Assembly: GCA_026182355.1 (NCBI GenBank)
Contig: JAPFBL010001032.1
Span: 1-64,000, forward strand
DNA: 64,000 bases
DNA from: Hermatobates lingyangjiaoensis
Taxonomy: Eukaryota > Arthropoda > Insecta > Hemiptera > Hermatobatidae
Direction of reading: 5' to 3'
A program made the position numbers and the translations under genes. Under the pieces are notes generated by a model. The model had not been told where the DNA came from. It saw only the letters and a list, made by a program, of their open reading frames with translations, and ran no database searches. Shown one piece after another: positions 21,661-32,505 of this stretch (the stretch's first letter is position 1; each line of letters opens with the position of its first letter).

Positions 21661-21861
21661 CAATGGTGCTAAAACAGCAGCAGCTTTACAAACTCCAAGA
21701 GTCAGGTATAGATGCATGACCTGATCAAAGGTCGGCTGTGATTTAGACATCTCCAGGAAAAGATCTAACATCCAAGTGAAATGAGTACGGTCGCAAAAGA
21801 GATCTGACAGGTGGAGTACACAGCGAACCATGGTTATATCGAGGACCAGGCTTCTGCTTCC
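21661..21861 (-). CDS. htt: Huntingtin exon
   Basis: Acceptor TTTTGACAG (AG at 21862-21863), donor GTAAGC, phase 0-0, 67 codons. Contains TMVRCVLHLSDLFCDRTHFT and ends YLTLGVCKAAAVLAPL. Vertebrate huntingtin has [20 protein letters not shown] and YLVPATCKAAAVLG at the same spacing; the CKAAAVL match is diagnostic. This anchors the gene assignment. It joins in frame to the exons at 22787-22899 (upstream) and 19491-19616 (downstream). Confidence 0.9.
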
Positions 21862-22786
21862 CTGTCAAAAGAACGTCACGAATTGAATCAGTCAGGTGCA
21901 ACGATACAGTAAACAGAAAGCCGTGCACAGTGATCAGGTAAGCCCAACGTCAACGACTTCCACCGAAACGTCTTACTAATACATATGAACCTCGCAGTAC
22001 GAGTTTAATTCCTTCCAAGAACGAGCTTGTATTGCTATTTACTCGTATTGAATTTAATATGAAAATAAATAATCCGTTCCATTCCCAAAGAAATAATATA
22101 GGTAATAATTCATATTCATAATGTAAATATTTTTTTCACTCTACTGAAATTTCTGTATTGACTATTTTTAGTTATTTTTTAAACAGAAAAGATGCAATTA
22201 CGAAAATAAACAATATTGTAAATGTAATATGAAAATAAAAATGCATGCAAGAAATAATCATGTTTTGTTAATCTACTAAACATAAAATGAAGACTATCTA
22301 GACGTAAGGTAGACCTAGGCGTCCTACGAGACAAAAATCCTTACGAATGGTTGCTCGTAAAGCGAATTGCTCGTACATACAATAAGGCACTAGTACTACG
22401 AGGTTCTACTGTATTAGAACACAACTAGTTTTCATTAAAAAACATTTTAATAAAACTCTATTATACATAAACCTAATAAAGTATTTATATAAATACTTCT
22501 TTTAATAATCATTTTATCTGCATTATTTATTCAAATGTGTAGCATAAAAAGTGAAAACCAGTAAATAGAAAAACACAACATCAGCTACCGAATGAGATAG
22601 CCTGTCAGTTATTTCCTGTTTTTAGGATGAGAGATGAAAATCTGTTGCAGGAAAAAATTTTACAAATATAAATAAAATGAAATCAAAGTTTTCTTATCTA
22701 GTAGTGTTGTGTAGAATCAAAAACTATTTTAGACGAGTTTTTTTTAATTTAAAATAGTGTATAATGAAATTCAAATAAATACGAAC
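21862..22786. other. HTT intron, nothing recognised
   Basis: AT-rich single-copy-looking sequence with no repeat or coding signal that I can support. Confidence 0.5.
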
Positions 22787-22899
22787 AGTTGGTAAGGCCC
22801 ATTGAGAAAACAAGTCAACAAAAGATTGAATGCAAGACCTCAAATCAAGTCCACACTGGGTCAAGTGAGTCTCTCTTTCTTGACAGATCTTGCTTACTT
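22787..22899 (-). CDS. htt: Huntingtin exon
   Basis: Acceptor CTGTTACAG (AG at 22900-22901). It enters with two bases and leaves in phase 0 at a weak donor, GTTCGT (22781-22786), chosen because the next exon starts in phase 0; GTATTT four bases on would break the frame. It encodes VSKICQERETHLTQCGLDLR then SCIQSFVDLFSQWALPT. Vertebrate huntingtin has [21 protein letters not shown] here. The two-base entry needs a one-base exit from the exon before. The exon at 28911 does not give this, but the plus-strand exon at 23192-23310 does. Confidence 0.85.
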
Positions 22900-22992
22900 C
22901 TGTAACAGAGCCACACAAACATTACACTCACTATACGACAGGTAATCAAGTCACAAGTTATATTATAATTAATAATCTATATATATTAAAAT

Positions 22993-23095
22993 GGGACCAG
23001 TTTAGCTCTGTGGTTAACGTACTCGCCTCTGAACTGGTAGGTCCGGGGTTCTATACCCATCTGGCCCTCGATTTATTCTCCCAGGAAATGGAATG
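22993..23095 (+). repeat. SINE head fragment
   Basis: tRNA-like head with A box TTAGCTCTGTGG and B box GGGGTTCTATACCC, then TCGATTTATTC. It stops at about 23095; the tail of a SINE lies in opposite orientation at 23330-23405. Confidence 0.75.
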
Positions 23096-23191
23096 AAGAT
23101 ACATTCAAAATACAAAGAAGATGATTAATTTTCATACATTTCTGATATAATTTATTTTATTATAAATAAGTAACTGAAATTTATATTTTAG

Positions 23192-23310
23192 GCAGCCTTT
23201 TCCATCCGGAGACAGAGCAACATATACTGACAAGAAAGTTTTGTGGTCCAAGTGCAGTGGACTTCCCCCTGATGACAACTATGTGGGAATCAACAACGCC
23301 CTTAACTCAG
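23192..23310 (+). CDS. htt: Huntingtin exon in inverted orientation
   Basis: Plus-strand exon: acceptor TTATATTTTAG ending 23191, donor GTCAGT at 23311. It has one base, 39 codons, one base. The frame reads QPFPSGDRATYTDKKVLWSK then CSGLPPDDNYVGINNALNS, which fits the huntingtin segment SVWLGNSITPLREEEWD (W, S, P spacing). Its phases fit exactly between the minus-strand exons 28911-29039 (exits with two bases) and 22787-22899 (enters with two bases), and no minus-strand equivalent is seen in that interval. So one HTT exon appears flipped, either by a real inversion or by misassembly. Confidence 0.6.
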
Positions 23311-23329
23311 GTCAGTCCAGTTGTTGTCC

Positions 23330-23405
23330 ACACGATTATAGGTTATGTTAGGTTGCAGTGACAGTCCTACAAGAGAGCACACATAGACCGAACATTGGTC
23401 CTTTC
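23330..23405 (-). repeat. SINE tail fragment
   Basis: The reverse complement reads ACTGCAACCTAACATAACCT at the end, the 3' tail of the SINE whose complete copy is at 26076-26405. Orientation is opposite to the head at 22993. Confidence 0.7.
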
Positions 23406-23633
23406 TTATACCAGACAATGAACATTCTAATACATTTGACAAAGTTTCAGCTCGCAATGTATCACGGAGACTGAGTTTCCCGTGACAAAATCTTGCGGAC
23501 AAACCGAGAGACAGAAATTTTTCTAAGAGTGGATTCGGTTTCTCTAATGTATGAAAAGTAAAGAAAACTTGAAATGAGTCAGTTGTACACAATGTAAGAC
23601 AACAGGTTTCTTTTATTTATATAGATAAATACG
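23406..23633 (-). mobile_element. Helitron 5'-end fragment
   Basis: Minus strand starts TCTATATAAATAAAAG at 23633 after A and matches the first ~225 bases of the fragment at 8549-8979 (GAAACCGAATCCAC, CAAGTTTTCTTTAC). Confidence 0.65.
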
Positions 23634-24229
23634 TTACTTATTTAAATAGATTTCAAGCAACAGCTGTTCGACCACCTCTAACCACCTGCAAGAGTTTAGC
23701 GACCCACCAGAGATCGACGTAAGACAGGTTAAGGAAAAATTTCACTGACCAGACCATATGCCCCAATTGGCCGAGGTTGAAGTGCATTAACAATGGCCAA
23801 AATGAATTATTCAAATTTTATCGCTTCTTCTACAAAAAAATTACCAGAATCCAAGCACTCTCTTTCCTCTGCAGTCATTATCTAATTCCGTAAGAATACA
23901 ATCGTCAGCTGACCACAACCGTATCTAAAAAAAGACCAAAAAATCAGAGAGCTGTTATCCAAATTACTGCCCAATAAATAAAGTAGAAAAAAATAAATGA
24001 TTTTATTGAATTTTATTTGAATCTTATTTAAAGCTATGTAATGATTGTTTATGATAATAGTTTATTTAGGAATAAAAATCTCAATAAAACTCAATTAGGA
24101 AAAAAAAAATTGAAATAAAACTGGTCATAGTATATGGTATTAGAGTTTCACCAAGGTCTTTCTAAAAAGTGTAAATCTCATATTATCTTCATAAAAGATT
24201 ATAAAGAATAACGAATCTTGTTTATAGAA
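23634..24229. other. HTT intron, nothing firm
   Basis: A short plus-strand open stretch near 23657-23724 with a GTAAGA after it was considered an exon but its phase fits no neighbour. Confidence 0.4.
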
Positions 24230-24636
24230 CAAGCGTGGGGGACCTACGGCCTTTCGAACCATGAAATGCGGCCTTTTGCGGTATGTTGAGAAAAATGTTT
24301 CAAAATATACAAAATTACAATACTGATAATAAAGACAAAAAATTCTGTCATTTAGGAAGGAGACTATTTATGAATCAATACTTGAAAAGCCTCAGCTTTT
24401 AGAAAATCATAGCCTGAGTTAACAAAGGTAGTAAACGAAGGCAGAGAAGATACTGTTGAATCTTTTGAAAGATGCAAAACAGTTTTAGAAACCCTGATCG
24501 AGTAATATAATGGTAGATTCAAGGATTTTACAATATAACTACTGTATGATAATTTGCTTATTTATTCGTGGTGGCCTTTTAGTGAAATGGATGGTGCCAA
24601 AATGGCCTTTTTTCCAAGAAAGGTTCCCCACCTCTG
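24230..24636. mobile_element. hAT-type non-autonomous element
   Basis: Ends CAAGCGTGGGGGACCTACGG and GGTTCCCCACCTCTG are imperfect hAT-like inverted ends. Flanks TTATAGAA and GTATAGGA match at 6 of 8. The interior matches the element at 53352-53700 (TGTTGAATCTTTTGAAAGAT). Confidence 0.7.
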
Positions 24637-25589
24637 GTATAGGACATGAACTTATTACCTATGAATATAGACTGTGCGCCAGTTTCCATCTACCTACTCG
24701 TATTCAAATCTTAGGTTTAACATGGTAGTCACAATGTGTATTTCACTGCGTCATAAGTGACTCTGAATAACGAAGCATACAAACAAGAAACAGGATAGTA
24801 GTTACACTATTTCTACATCCTCTATTAGATAAAAAAGTATTCTGCTCAGTAATCTTTGTGTAATACATGACTATGGTAATCAGTTTCAGTATAGTAACTG
24901 ATTAGGGCTGCCATCCCTTCGGATTTTTCTCAGCATCTTGGGACTTCTATCCTGAACTTGGGATCTTAGAATATGCTTCAGTAATTTGCCAAAATCTTGG
25001 GAGTTTTTAATGGTAGCTATTTATTAGCTACTTTTATACAATTTCTATTAATATTTATTTTCTTAATATGTTCTACTTAATGATTTCTACTTTTATATGA
25101 TTATAGTACTAACATTAATTTCCTGTACTTTCTGCCCAAAGAATAGTTCAATTTATTAACAAATGTAAAAGAAACTTTATCGCTTCATCTTCCTGACTCG
25201 TCTTAAACATGTTCACTTTTTATTTAGTCAGTAAGACACTTGTGTTTCATACACGATCATCAATATCTTGACGTTTCAATTCTATAAATTTTGAAAAACT
25301 TCTATAAATTAATAGAGTAAGACATAAATATCTTGTAACTTATTCGATTATTTCAAGGAAGAGAAATATACAAAGAATTTAAATAGTGCTTAACAAAGAA
25401 CGCATTAAATTGTTTTTAACCTGGGAAACTAAACAACTTTTAGTAAAAGAAATCGAAAATGGCACTACGAATAGAAGATATGAAAAGAGGATAGATGAGG
25501 ATAGGCAAAGAAACAATACCATCAACCTCTCTGCAGATGACGATGAATAAAAAAGACATTAAAAACGAGAGTTTTTTCAGTGGCAGCAC
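24637..25589. other. HTT intron, nothing recognised
   Basis: AT-rich; no repeat family or coding signal supported. Confidence 0.45.
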
Positions 25590-25681
25590 CGATAGTAAGT
25601 AATATGTACAAAAAATCAGTTTTAATAACAAAATCGGAAAAGGTAACAAAGAGTTACATAATTAATAAATATGTAATAACT

Positions 25682-26060
25682 AGACTACCCGTGACCCTTT
25701 GTGTAACTCAGAAATTATGACAATAGGTATTGAAATTAATTCACTAAAATGATTGACAGGGATAATTTTAATTGTTTTCTTGTTATTAAGGCACGGAAAC
25801 AGATTCCTATATGGCCTAAGCTTTTGATATAGTATTCTTAGCATGATTCAAGATATATACACAGTATATATCAAGCAAAATAAAAATCATTTAAAGGTAA
25901 AAAAAAATCATTTATTTTAACATATAAATAAATAAAACATCAATTTAAGTTATATGCGCAATGAAAAATATTTAAAACAAACAAAACTTGTAAACTGAAA
26001 TATCCAATTTATTTACCCTAACATAAAATAACATTAATGAAAGGAATCTGTCTTTATAAT
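25682..26060 (-). mobile_element. Short Helitron-like repeat (family B)
   Basis: Same unit as 12748-13112; minus strand ends GGGTAGTCTAG followed by T. About 85-90% similar by eye. Confidence 0.5.
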
Positions 26061-26075
26061 ATTACCTTAGAACAT

Positions 26076-26405
26076 GGGGGGCAGGCTAGCTCAGTGGTTA
26101 CGTGCTCGCCTCTGAACTGATAGGACCGGGGTTCGATCCTCACCTGGCCCTCGATTTATTCACGCGGGAGGTGAATAAATCTGAGCGCGTCGTCCCTCGG
26201 AGAAGGACGTTAAACCGTCGGTCCCGAGCCTGTACGATGTCAGGTACTCGCTAAAGATCCCTACTCTAAATACATTTGAGTTAGGCAAAATTTAGGACTC
26301 CCACTGTAGAATCAATCTTGATTGTGTGGTATCACAAAGGGCCAATGCTCGGCCTACGTGTGTTCCCTTGTGGAACTGCCACTGCAACCTAACCTAACCT
26401 AACCT
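26076..26405 (+). repeat. Complete tRNA-derived SINE with (CCTAA)n tail
   Basis: 330 bases flanked by the 12-base direct repeat ACCTTAGAACAT (26064-26075, 26406-26417), so inserted by retroposition. A box TAGCTCAGTGG and B box GGTTCGATCC are near-consensus RNA polymerase III promoters. The body has TTTATTCACGCGGGAGGTG and its partial mirror. It ends TGCAACCTAACCTAACCTAA. Best-preserved copy in the window. Confidence 0.9.
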
Positions 26406-26529
26406 ACCTTAGAACATTCGTATTTTATCTGGCAGTTGTGTTAAAGTTTGTTTCTAAAATTATTCATTTTTAACTTTTAATGTAGTAGTTTATTATGTAA
26501 GTACTTGATACATTTATTTATAATACACT

Positions 26530-26880
26530 TACACTACTGTCATGGGCGAGCACGCAAGCCAGTGGGCTACCCTGGATCCATGACTTTACTTTACTACTAT
26601 TGATTATATAATTCAAATTGTAAATTCAAAAATTTGTTTTGTTACATTTATTTTTAATATATTTGTGCTACTGTCATCGGCGAGCACGCAAGCCAGTGGG
26701 CTACCCTCTTTCCATGCCTTTAGTTTATTACCAGTGTTTATATTACTCAAATATTAAATCAATAAAAAAATTTTTTTGTTACATTTATATATAATACATT
26801 TGCACTATTGTCATCGGCGAGCATGCAAGACACTTGCTACCCTGGCTCCAATTTTGAGAATATAGTGATAATTTCCTTTT
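26530..26880. repeat. Minisatellite, ~135-bp unit, 3 copies
   Basis: GGCGAGCACGCAAGCCAGTG recurs from about 26545, 26680 and 26816 (third copy changed). Mirror copies lie at 27584-27770. Confidence 0.85.
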
Positions 26881-27354
26881 ATTTAGCATTATTCAGGTAA
26901 TAAATAATATATATTTAATTTCAGATCACTGTCTCCACGGAAAATGGGTGAACAAACAAACAAACAAAGCTACAAACTTTATATATAGAGATTTGACGAT
27001 GGCTAAATGAGCAAACTTAGACAATGGCCAATTTGGGTTTCATTTACGGTAGAATGGGCTATTGAGTTAGCAGTCAAATAGATGGAAACTGCATTTAGTA
27101 TACGTGTCAATGCGCCCAACGCTCAGGTGTTGTGCGCTTATGAGGGAAAAAAATTCAAGCTTTGACAACAGCGAGGATGATACTAACTAATAGGTAAACC
27201 ACGTTGAAAATTACAATAAAATATTGAAAAGCTAGAAATACGAGTATAACTTATCAATGGCTACTAAATACTTCCTATGGAGCTAGGAATTATCTCTTAA
27301 TATACAGTTAATACAATTCTATAGTTATAGTTATATATTAATAAAAATATCGAC

Positions 27355-27465
27355 TGTGGAATAGAAACAAAACTAAAGTTTATCGGGACTCGGCCAGTTC
27401 TGACGTTCAGAAGAATTGACCTAGTCCCGGTAAACTTTAGTTTTGTTATAGTTATAGTTAATACA
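27355..27465. repeat. Small PLE palindrome (group P6)
   Basis: AACTAAAGTTTATCGGGACT and its mirror around a centre at about 27410; same ends as the palindrome at 32270-32515. Confidence 0.7.
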
Positions 27466-27511
27466 ATGCTATAGATAACTCTCTGATAACATTGTATTTT
27501 TTAGTTAATGC

Positions 27512-27545
27512 ATGAGGAAGATCACTACTTGTTCGAAACGCGTTG
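27512..27545 (+). ncRNA. Hammerhead-like motif
   Basis: ATGAGGA, A, imperfect hairpin GATCAC-TACT-TGTTC, GAAACGCGTT. Close to the motif in P8 elements. Confidence 0.35.
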
Positions 27546-28021
27546 TTTATACGAATAAATTTTTATTCGTAACAAAGTAAAGTCATGGATCCAGGGTAGC
27601 CCACTGGCTTGCGTGCTCGCCGATGACAGTAGTGATAATGTATAATACATAAATGTAACAAAAAAAATTTTTTTAATTTAAAATTTGCGAAATATATACA
27701 CTGGTAATAAAATAAAGGCATGGAGCCAGAGAAACCCAGATGCTTGCCTGCTCGCTGCTGACAGTACTGCAAATGTTTTATAAATAAATGTAACAAATAT
27801 ATAATAAACTACTTCATTAGAGGTTAAAATTGAATAATTTTAAAACTTAATAATTTTAAATGAATAAGTTTAGAAACTTGAACACAACTGTCAGATAAAA
27901 TACGAATGTTCTAAGGTAATATTATAAAGACACATTCCTTTCATTAATGTTATTTTATGTTAGGTAAATAAATTGAATATTTCAATTTACAAGTTTTGTT
28001 TGTTTTAAATATATTCCATTC

Positions 28022-28193
28022 TAACATAGAGCAATCAGTTATTATGTGGTATTTACTCATTGTAGGGTAAAAAGCTAATGAAATGGTCTCCACATATAAA
28101 AATTTATACGTGCACTACTTGTCCGAAACGCGTTGTTTATAACATTAAATTTTTATATGTGGAGACTATTTCATTAGCTTTTTACCATACAAA
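28022..28193. repeat. Fold-back mini-element (group P8)
   Basis: About 45-base inverted ends (GGGTAAAAAGCTAATGAAAT ... ATTTCATTAGCTTTTTACC) around a decayed hammerhead-like core (TCCGAAACGCGTTG). Confidence 0.7.
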
Positions 28194-28910
28194 AGTTAAT
28201 ACAACTGTAACTAACTTTGACTGAAAAGGGCATAGATAACATTTTATCATTTTAGTAAATAAGAGGCAGAAAACCAATATGATTAAACTAATAAAAATAA
28301 AATGAAAAAATAATGACAAATAAATAATAAAGAAATAAGATTTAGGGACTAGTTAATCTGTAAAAACGATTTAGATCTATCATTCTAGGAGATGCATCCA
28401 CTGAAGTCGGTTTTAATGACTCTAATTAATATCATTTAAGGGGGTGAGATATTATAGAAATTTTACGATTTCACTCCAAAATATAGTAAAATTTCAGTAT
28501 GTCAAAAGAAATATCATTCTTAAATGTTCCCTTTAAAAAACATTTTACTTATTCCCAAGGAACAATTTATTTTTTCTTAAATAAATACATTTTTTTATTA
28601 ATTTAATTAATTTCAATTTATTTTCATGAATAAGAACACTGAGTTAAAGTATGTAATATTAATAAGTGTCATTGCCACTCATATAGATAAAACATTGGAC
28701 AGATTTCTTTTCTAGACGGGTAGTCTAGTTATTACATATTTATTAATTATGTAATATTTTGTTACTTTTCCGATTTTTTTTATTAAAACTTGATTTTTTA
28801 TATATATTACTATCCCAATATTAGGTAATTGGTGCTTTTATATATACAAAGAGATTCATTTATTTTTGAACACAATATTAACTATTTGTTTATAAAGCAT
28901 ACATGCTTAC

Positions 28911-29039
28911 CCTTGGTCATGCAGACGTTCAAAGTTCGCTATTCTATCAACAGGTACCATTGAAAGAGAATTATTTTGAGCAATAGACTTGAGTTTCCAG
29001 CAAAGTATATTAGTTTGCTGCTTCAGTTTGTTCCACTGA
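28911..29039 (-). CDS. htt: Huntingtin exon
   Basis: Acceptor ATATTTTTACAG (AG at 29040-29041), donor GTAAGC (28905-28910). One base, 42 codons, two bases. Encodes QWNKLKQQTNILCWKLKSIA and ends VDRIANFERLHDQ. The entry phase matches the exit of 31095-31225. Position and pattern correspond to huntingtin RKLSIIRGIVEQEIQ through the linker before the C-HEAT end; identity is low, so the call rests on phase and order as well. It leaves in a phase that fits the inverted exon at 23192. Confidence 0.65.
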
Positions 29040-29526
29040 CTGTAAAAATATTAATTTTTGAAATAAACAAGACAAATTAATGTAGAGATTAAAAACAGAT
29101 CATAAAAATGAAATTGAAACTTATGAAGAATTAAGTTGGCATAGTAGGCGACTTATTATATTGTTAGTTGCGTTCAGGTTAGTTGAGATCGAAGATGGAC
29201 AACGTCCGAAAGCGCTCCAACGACTCTAACATCATCTTACGAGGTATGACGGTTTGCCATATTAATAATATATATTATATTCTAATAGTTTTAAACAAGA
29301 GCTCATTGTTCACTTTAAAATGTCAACTCCGTTTTGACAAACCTTGCTTCGGAATAGTTCAGTGGGCTTTTTTTCCAACCCCACCCTTGCAGACACTTAG
29401 AAGTCTTTGGGACTGTACACGAGATGTAGTGTAGCCCTTTCTGGATTCGGCACCCATTTACAAAATGAAGGTGCCATACAGACATACATAAATAAAAAGA
29501 TTTCATATAAACACGTGAAATAACTA
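29040..29526. other. HTT intron, nothing firm
   Basis: An 83-codon frame at 29183-29434 shows no domain. No repeat identified. Confidence 0.4.
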
Positions 29527-29707
29527 TCAATGATCAAACCACAATATGAAACGGGAAAATAAGACTAAGATCTTTCAACCGTAACAGGCGGTCTTCGTCA
29601 GAGTCAAAACCCATCCAGTTGGGTTTTTGACTCTGACGAAGACCGCTTGTTACGGTTGAAATATCTTAGTCTTGTTTTCCCATTTCATATAGGAGTTTGA
29701 TCATTGA
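29527..29707. repeat. PLE palindrome (group P5) with two hammerhead-like motifs
   Basis: Arms of ~85 bases ending TCAATGATCAAACC, centre CCATCCAGTTGGG near 29615. Both arms carry the motif, plus copy at 29629-29671. Confidence 0.8.
29629..29671 (+). ncRNA. Hammerhead-like motif (P5)
   Basis: GACT, CTGACGA, A, hairpin GACCG-CTTGTTA-CGGTT, GAAATATCTT, AGTC. Stem I (GACT/AGTC) and stem II form; stem III AGA/TCT is broken by one change (ATATCT) compared with 32826. Confidence 0.5.
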
Positions 29708-31094
29708 AAAACGTACATATATATCAGGGGCGTGCGGTGACTTTTGTGTCTGGAGAAGTAACAGTCGATATTTTTTTCACAGAAGTAGAAAATGAATAAA
29801 ATATAGAAATGTATCATTTAAATTGATATATTTCATACTAAAATTACTTTTTCATACTAAATATTTTTTAAAATAGTTTCAATAACTATTTTATTGTGTT
29901 TTTTTTATGACACAATAAAAACTTACCCATTTTAATAAATATTAACCACAAACTAGGGTAGAATAATTTAAATTGTTCTTTTATAGTATCGTTCAGTAAC
30001 CTATACTCTTAAATTAACATTTTCGTAATACCGTGCAATAAACCGAATAAATAGAGTGGCCGATTTTCCGTAAAACATAGCATATTTTGTTTTTGTATTA
30101 AGCTATTTTATCTCTGTTCTCTGAAAAATATTTTCACTCTATATATTTAAACTTTGAAGGTTGTTTTGACATTATTTGGTGATTTATAGATGAAATAAAA
30201 TTGGAATCGTTTAAATTTGATGCCTCTATAACGATATGCAATCGCTTTTCTGGTGGAACCAGAACGCTGTATAGCTTCCTCTTAGCTGTATGAGTTTTGC
30301 ATGAAACTCACCAGTTCAAAACTGACCAATGAAACCAATTTCGGTATATTAATATTATTAGATTTTCCTTATAAGTGCAGACTGCGAAAAAAAAAATTGA
30401 TGTTTTCACTTTTATCAAAGCAATATGTTGAATAATTCCATCCAGACAGTGGATGTTGAATAAGCATCACTTTGCAGTGAATTCCTGAATTCCTTTCTGT
30501 TTCTGTTTTTTTTTTATGGTGGTTGGGTGTTGGTTTTCTATATTGCTTACTGCTGATATTAATTTTACTTTTCTTGAAACTTTCGCAAATACCACTAGAG
30601 GTCAACAGTGCAGAAATATCTTACCCTGAACCAACCATCCATAAATACTAACATTAAAAATCTGCAGAACAAACAATAGAGCAAATTCAAATTCAACAAA
30701 ACCAATAACTCGAAGGAGTCTCTATGTGAAGAAGTCGGAGTCCAGTGTCAGTACGTATTAATCAAGAGGGATTATCCAACCTCTACCCCCCATTGACATG
30801 AAGACAAAGGCTACTTTACCTAGAAGACTAACAGAGATTCGAGAAAAGTAAAATTAATACTTGTATCTATCCAAGTGCCAGTCACACCCAGTGTTCTTTA
30901 ACTTCAGTGATCTGGAGTGTTCAATATGGCAATGGCTATAGGAACGTTCAGCGATAAGCCTTTGGTCGTCCGAAGGTATACTCAACAATGTTGAAACAGT
31001 AACGAAAGTGTGACGGCAGAAATATGTGAACACCGTTGTATTATGTATTATGTCCTATAAATAATATCATTAAGAAACAAACAAACAAAAATAC
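29708..31094. other. HTT intron, nothing firm
   Basis: CAGGGGCGTGCGGTGA near 29725 resembles a hAT end but no partner end was found. Remainder unassigned. Confidence 0.4.
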
Positions 31095-31225
31095 CTGAGA
31101 GAGTGAAGTTTAGTAGGTGGCAGGCGGTGAATGTGAAGATATCGAGAGTACAGAGGGTCCCTAAAGGACTCCCTGAGAGCACTCATGACCAACCAGGTGA
31201 GGCTATCAACCACAATGCAATTCAC
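31095..31225 (-). CDS. htt: Huntingtin exon
   Basis: Acceptor GGGGATTGCAG (AG at 31226-31227), donor GTATTT (31091-31094 and beyond). Phase 0 entry, exits with two bases. Encodes VNCIVVDSLTWLVMSALRES then FRDPLYSRYLHIHRLPP. Vertebrate huntingtin has INVLAVQAITSLVLSAM at this point. The entry phase matches the CAG end of 36905-37022. The open frame extends above the acceptor for 30 bases, so a slightly longer exon is possible. Confidence 0.75.
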
Positions 31226-31670
31226 CTGCAATCCCCATTCCTTAGCAATACTAAATATAAATATTAAACTAATAACTATAAAACATTGAATGTATAATAA
31301 ATATCATAAAAACGATCCGAAGTACTAGAAATTATAAAATATCAGAGGAAAAACTCATTATCTGCTCACTAGTTGAGGTTCACTTCTTGAGTCTTCTCCT
31401 CTTGATAAGGATAGTAGTCAAAATATTGATGTGCATTGTCTAATAGGTTTTCTATGATAGTTACTTTTAAATGATGAATCATCCATCCAAAACGATAGAA
31501 AAGTTCAGAAACAGGACATAGAAACATTTACTTTCTAATTATTAAAATTATAACCATAATCACGTAGGTAAAAATATGTCAGTGTAGAAAAACTTTGAAG
31601 TGCTATAACTACTTCCGTTTTTCCTGTTTCTTTAGTTTGATTCTGAGCAATTTATATCAATAAGATTAAC
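31226..31670. other. HTT intron, nothing recognised
   Basis: AT-rich, no supported feature. Confidence 0.45.
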
Positions 31671-31775
31671 AAGCGGTCTTCGTCAGCTGGGTTTTTGACT
31701 CTGACGAAGACCGCTTCTTAGGGTTGAAAGATCTTAGTCTTGTTTTCCCATTTTATATTGTGGTTTGATCATTAT
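31671..31775 (+). repeat. PLE half-element (group P5)
   Basis: Mostly the right arm of the P5 palindrome plus a short mirrored CGGTCTTCGTCAG. The motif at 31697-31739 has one stem II change (GGGTT for CGGTT). A GT microsatellite follows at about 31790-31830. Confidence 0.65.
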
Positions 31776-31829
31776 ATACATATATATAGGTGTGGGTGTG
31801 TGTGTGTGTGTATGTATGTTTCTGTGTGT

Positions 31830-32262
31830 TATTTAATCGAGATTCGGTCAATTTTCCGAATTATTGGGTTCAAAAATCAAATTCTCGCTGCCGACGTTTC
31901 TGTTTTATTTAAAACCTTTTTCATAGGCCTACAAGGGATAATAAGAAACATGTATAAACATTCGACAAATAAACAATATGAAAATGGATTATTATTACAA
32001 CGTGTGCAATATTACATGTAGAAGTATCTCAGAGATAAATAAAATAATACACTTACAAAAGTAAGAATTTTCTTTCTCATTCAAAAAATTTTGAATAAGT
32101 TGTAATAATTCATTTTCACATAGTTTATTTATTGAATGATTATATGATCTCTTATTATTTTTTTGTTTGTAGGCCTATGAAAAAGGTTTTAAATAAAACC
32201 GAAACGTCAACTTTGAGAGTTTGATTTTTAAATCTATAAAATTGACCGAACCCGATTAAATA
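31830..32262. repeat. PLE-derived inverted repeat (group P4)
   Basis: Outer arms 31838-31930 and 32170-32262 are mirrored (GATTCGGTCAATTTT and mirror) around a ~240-base AT-rich centre. Each keeps the GGTTTTAAATAAAACC hairpin or its mirror next to GAAACGTC. Confidence 0.65.
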
Positions 32263-32274
32263 AAATCGATAAAA

Positions 32275-32505
32275 GTATCGACCGTGGAATAGTAACAAAA
32301 CTAAAGTTTATCGGGACTCGGTCAGTTCTTCAAGTTCAAATTAAACTCTCATTGCCAACGTTTCGGTCATTATTTAAAACCTTTTTCATACTTCTATTAT
32401 ACTTCATAGAAGTATGAAAAAGGTTTTAAAGAAAGACCGAAACGTTGGCAATGAGAGTTTAATTTGAACTTGAAGAACTGACCGAGTCCCGATAAACTTT
32501 AGTTT

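Larger units (their letters stand above)
25590..28806. repeat. Large composite inverted repeat
   Basis: 25590-25690 mirrors 28700-28806. 25970-26065 mirrors 27915-28010, and 26407-26460 (after the SINE) mirrors about 27857-27915. A 135-base minisatellite occurs in both arms. The left arm alone has the SINE and the right arm alone has a P8 element, so both inserted after the arms formed. The innermost part holds a P6 palindrome and a hammerhead-like motif. Confidence 0.7.

Noticed and set aside
23657..23724. Plus-strand open stretch followed by GTAAGA as a second inverted HTT exon
   Set aside because: The frame needed after 23192-23310 hits a stop or leaves in the wrong phase for the next exon, and the acceptor is weak.
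26076..26150. Functional tRNA gene
   Set aside because: Only a tRNA-like head; the body, tail and target duplication show a SINE.
26536..26870. Regularly spaced repeats as a CRISPR array
   Set aside because: Unit is ~135 bp throughout with no short repeat/spacer structure, in a eukaryotic context; it is a minisatellite.
29722..29760. hAT-like end CAGGGGCGTGCGG
   Set aside because: No partner end or target duplication found downstream.
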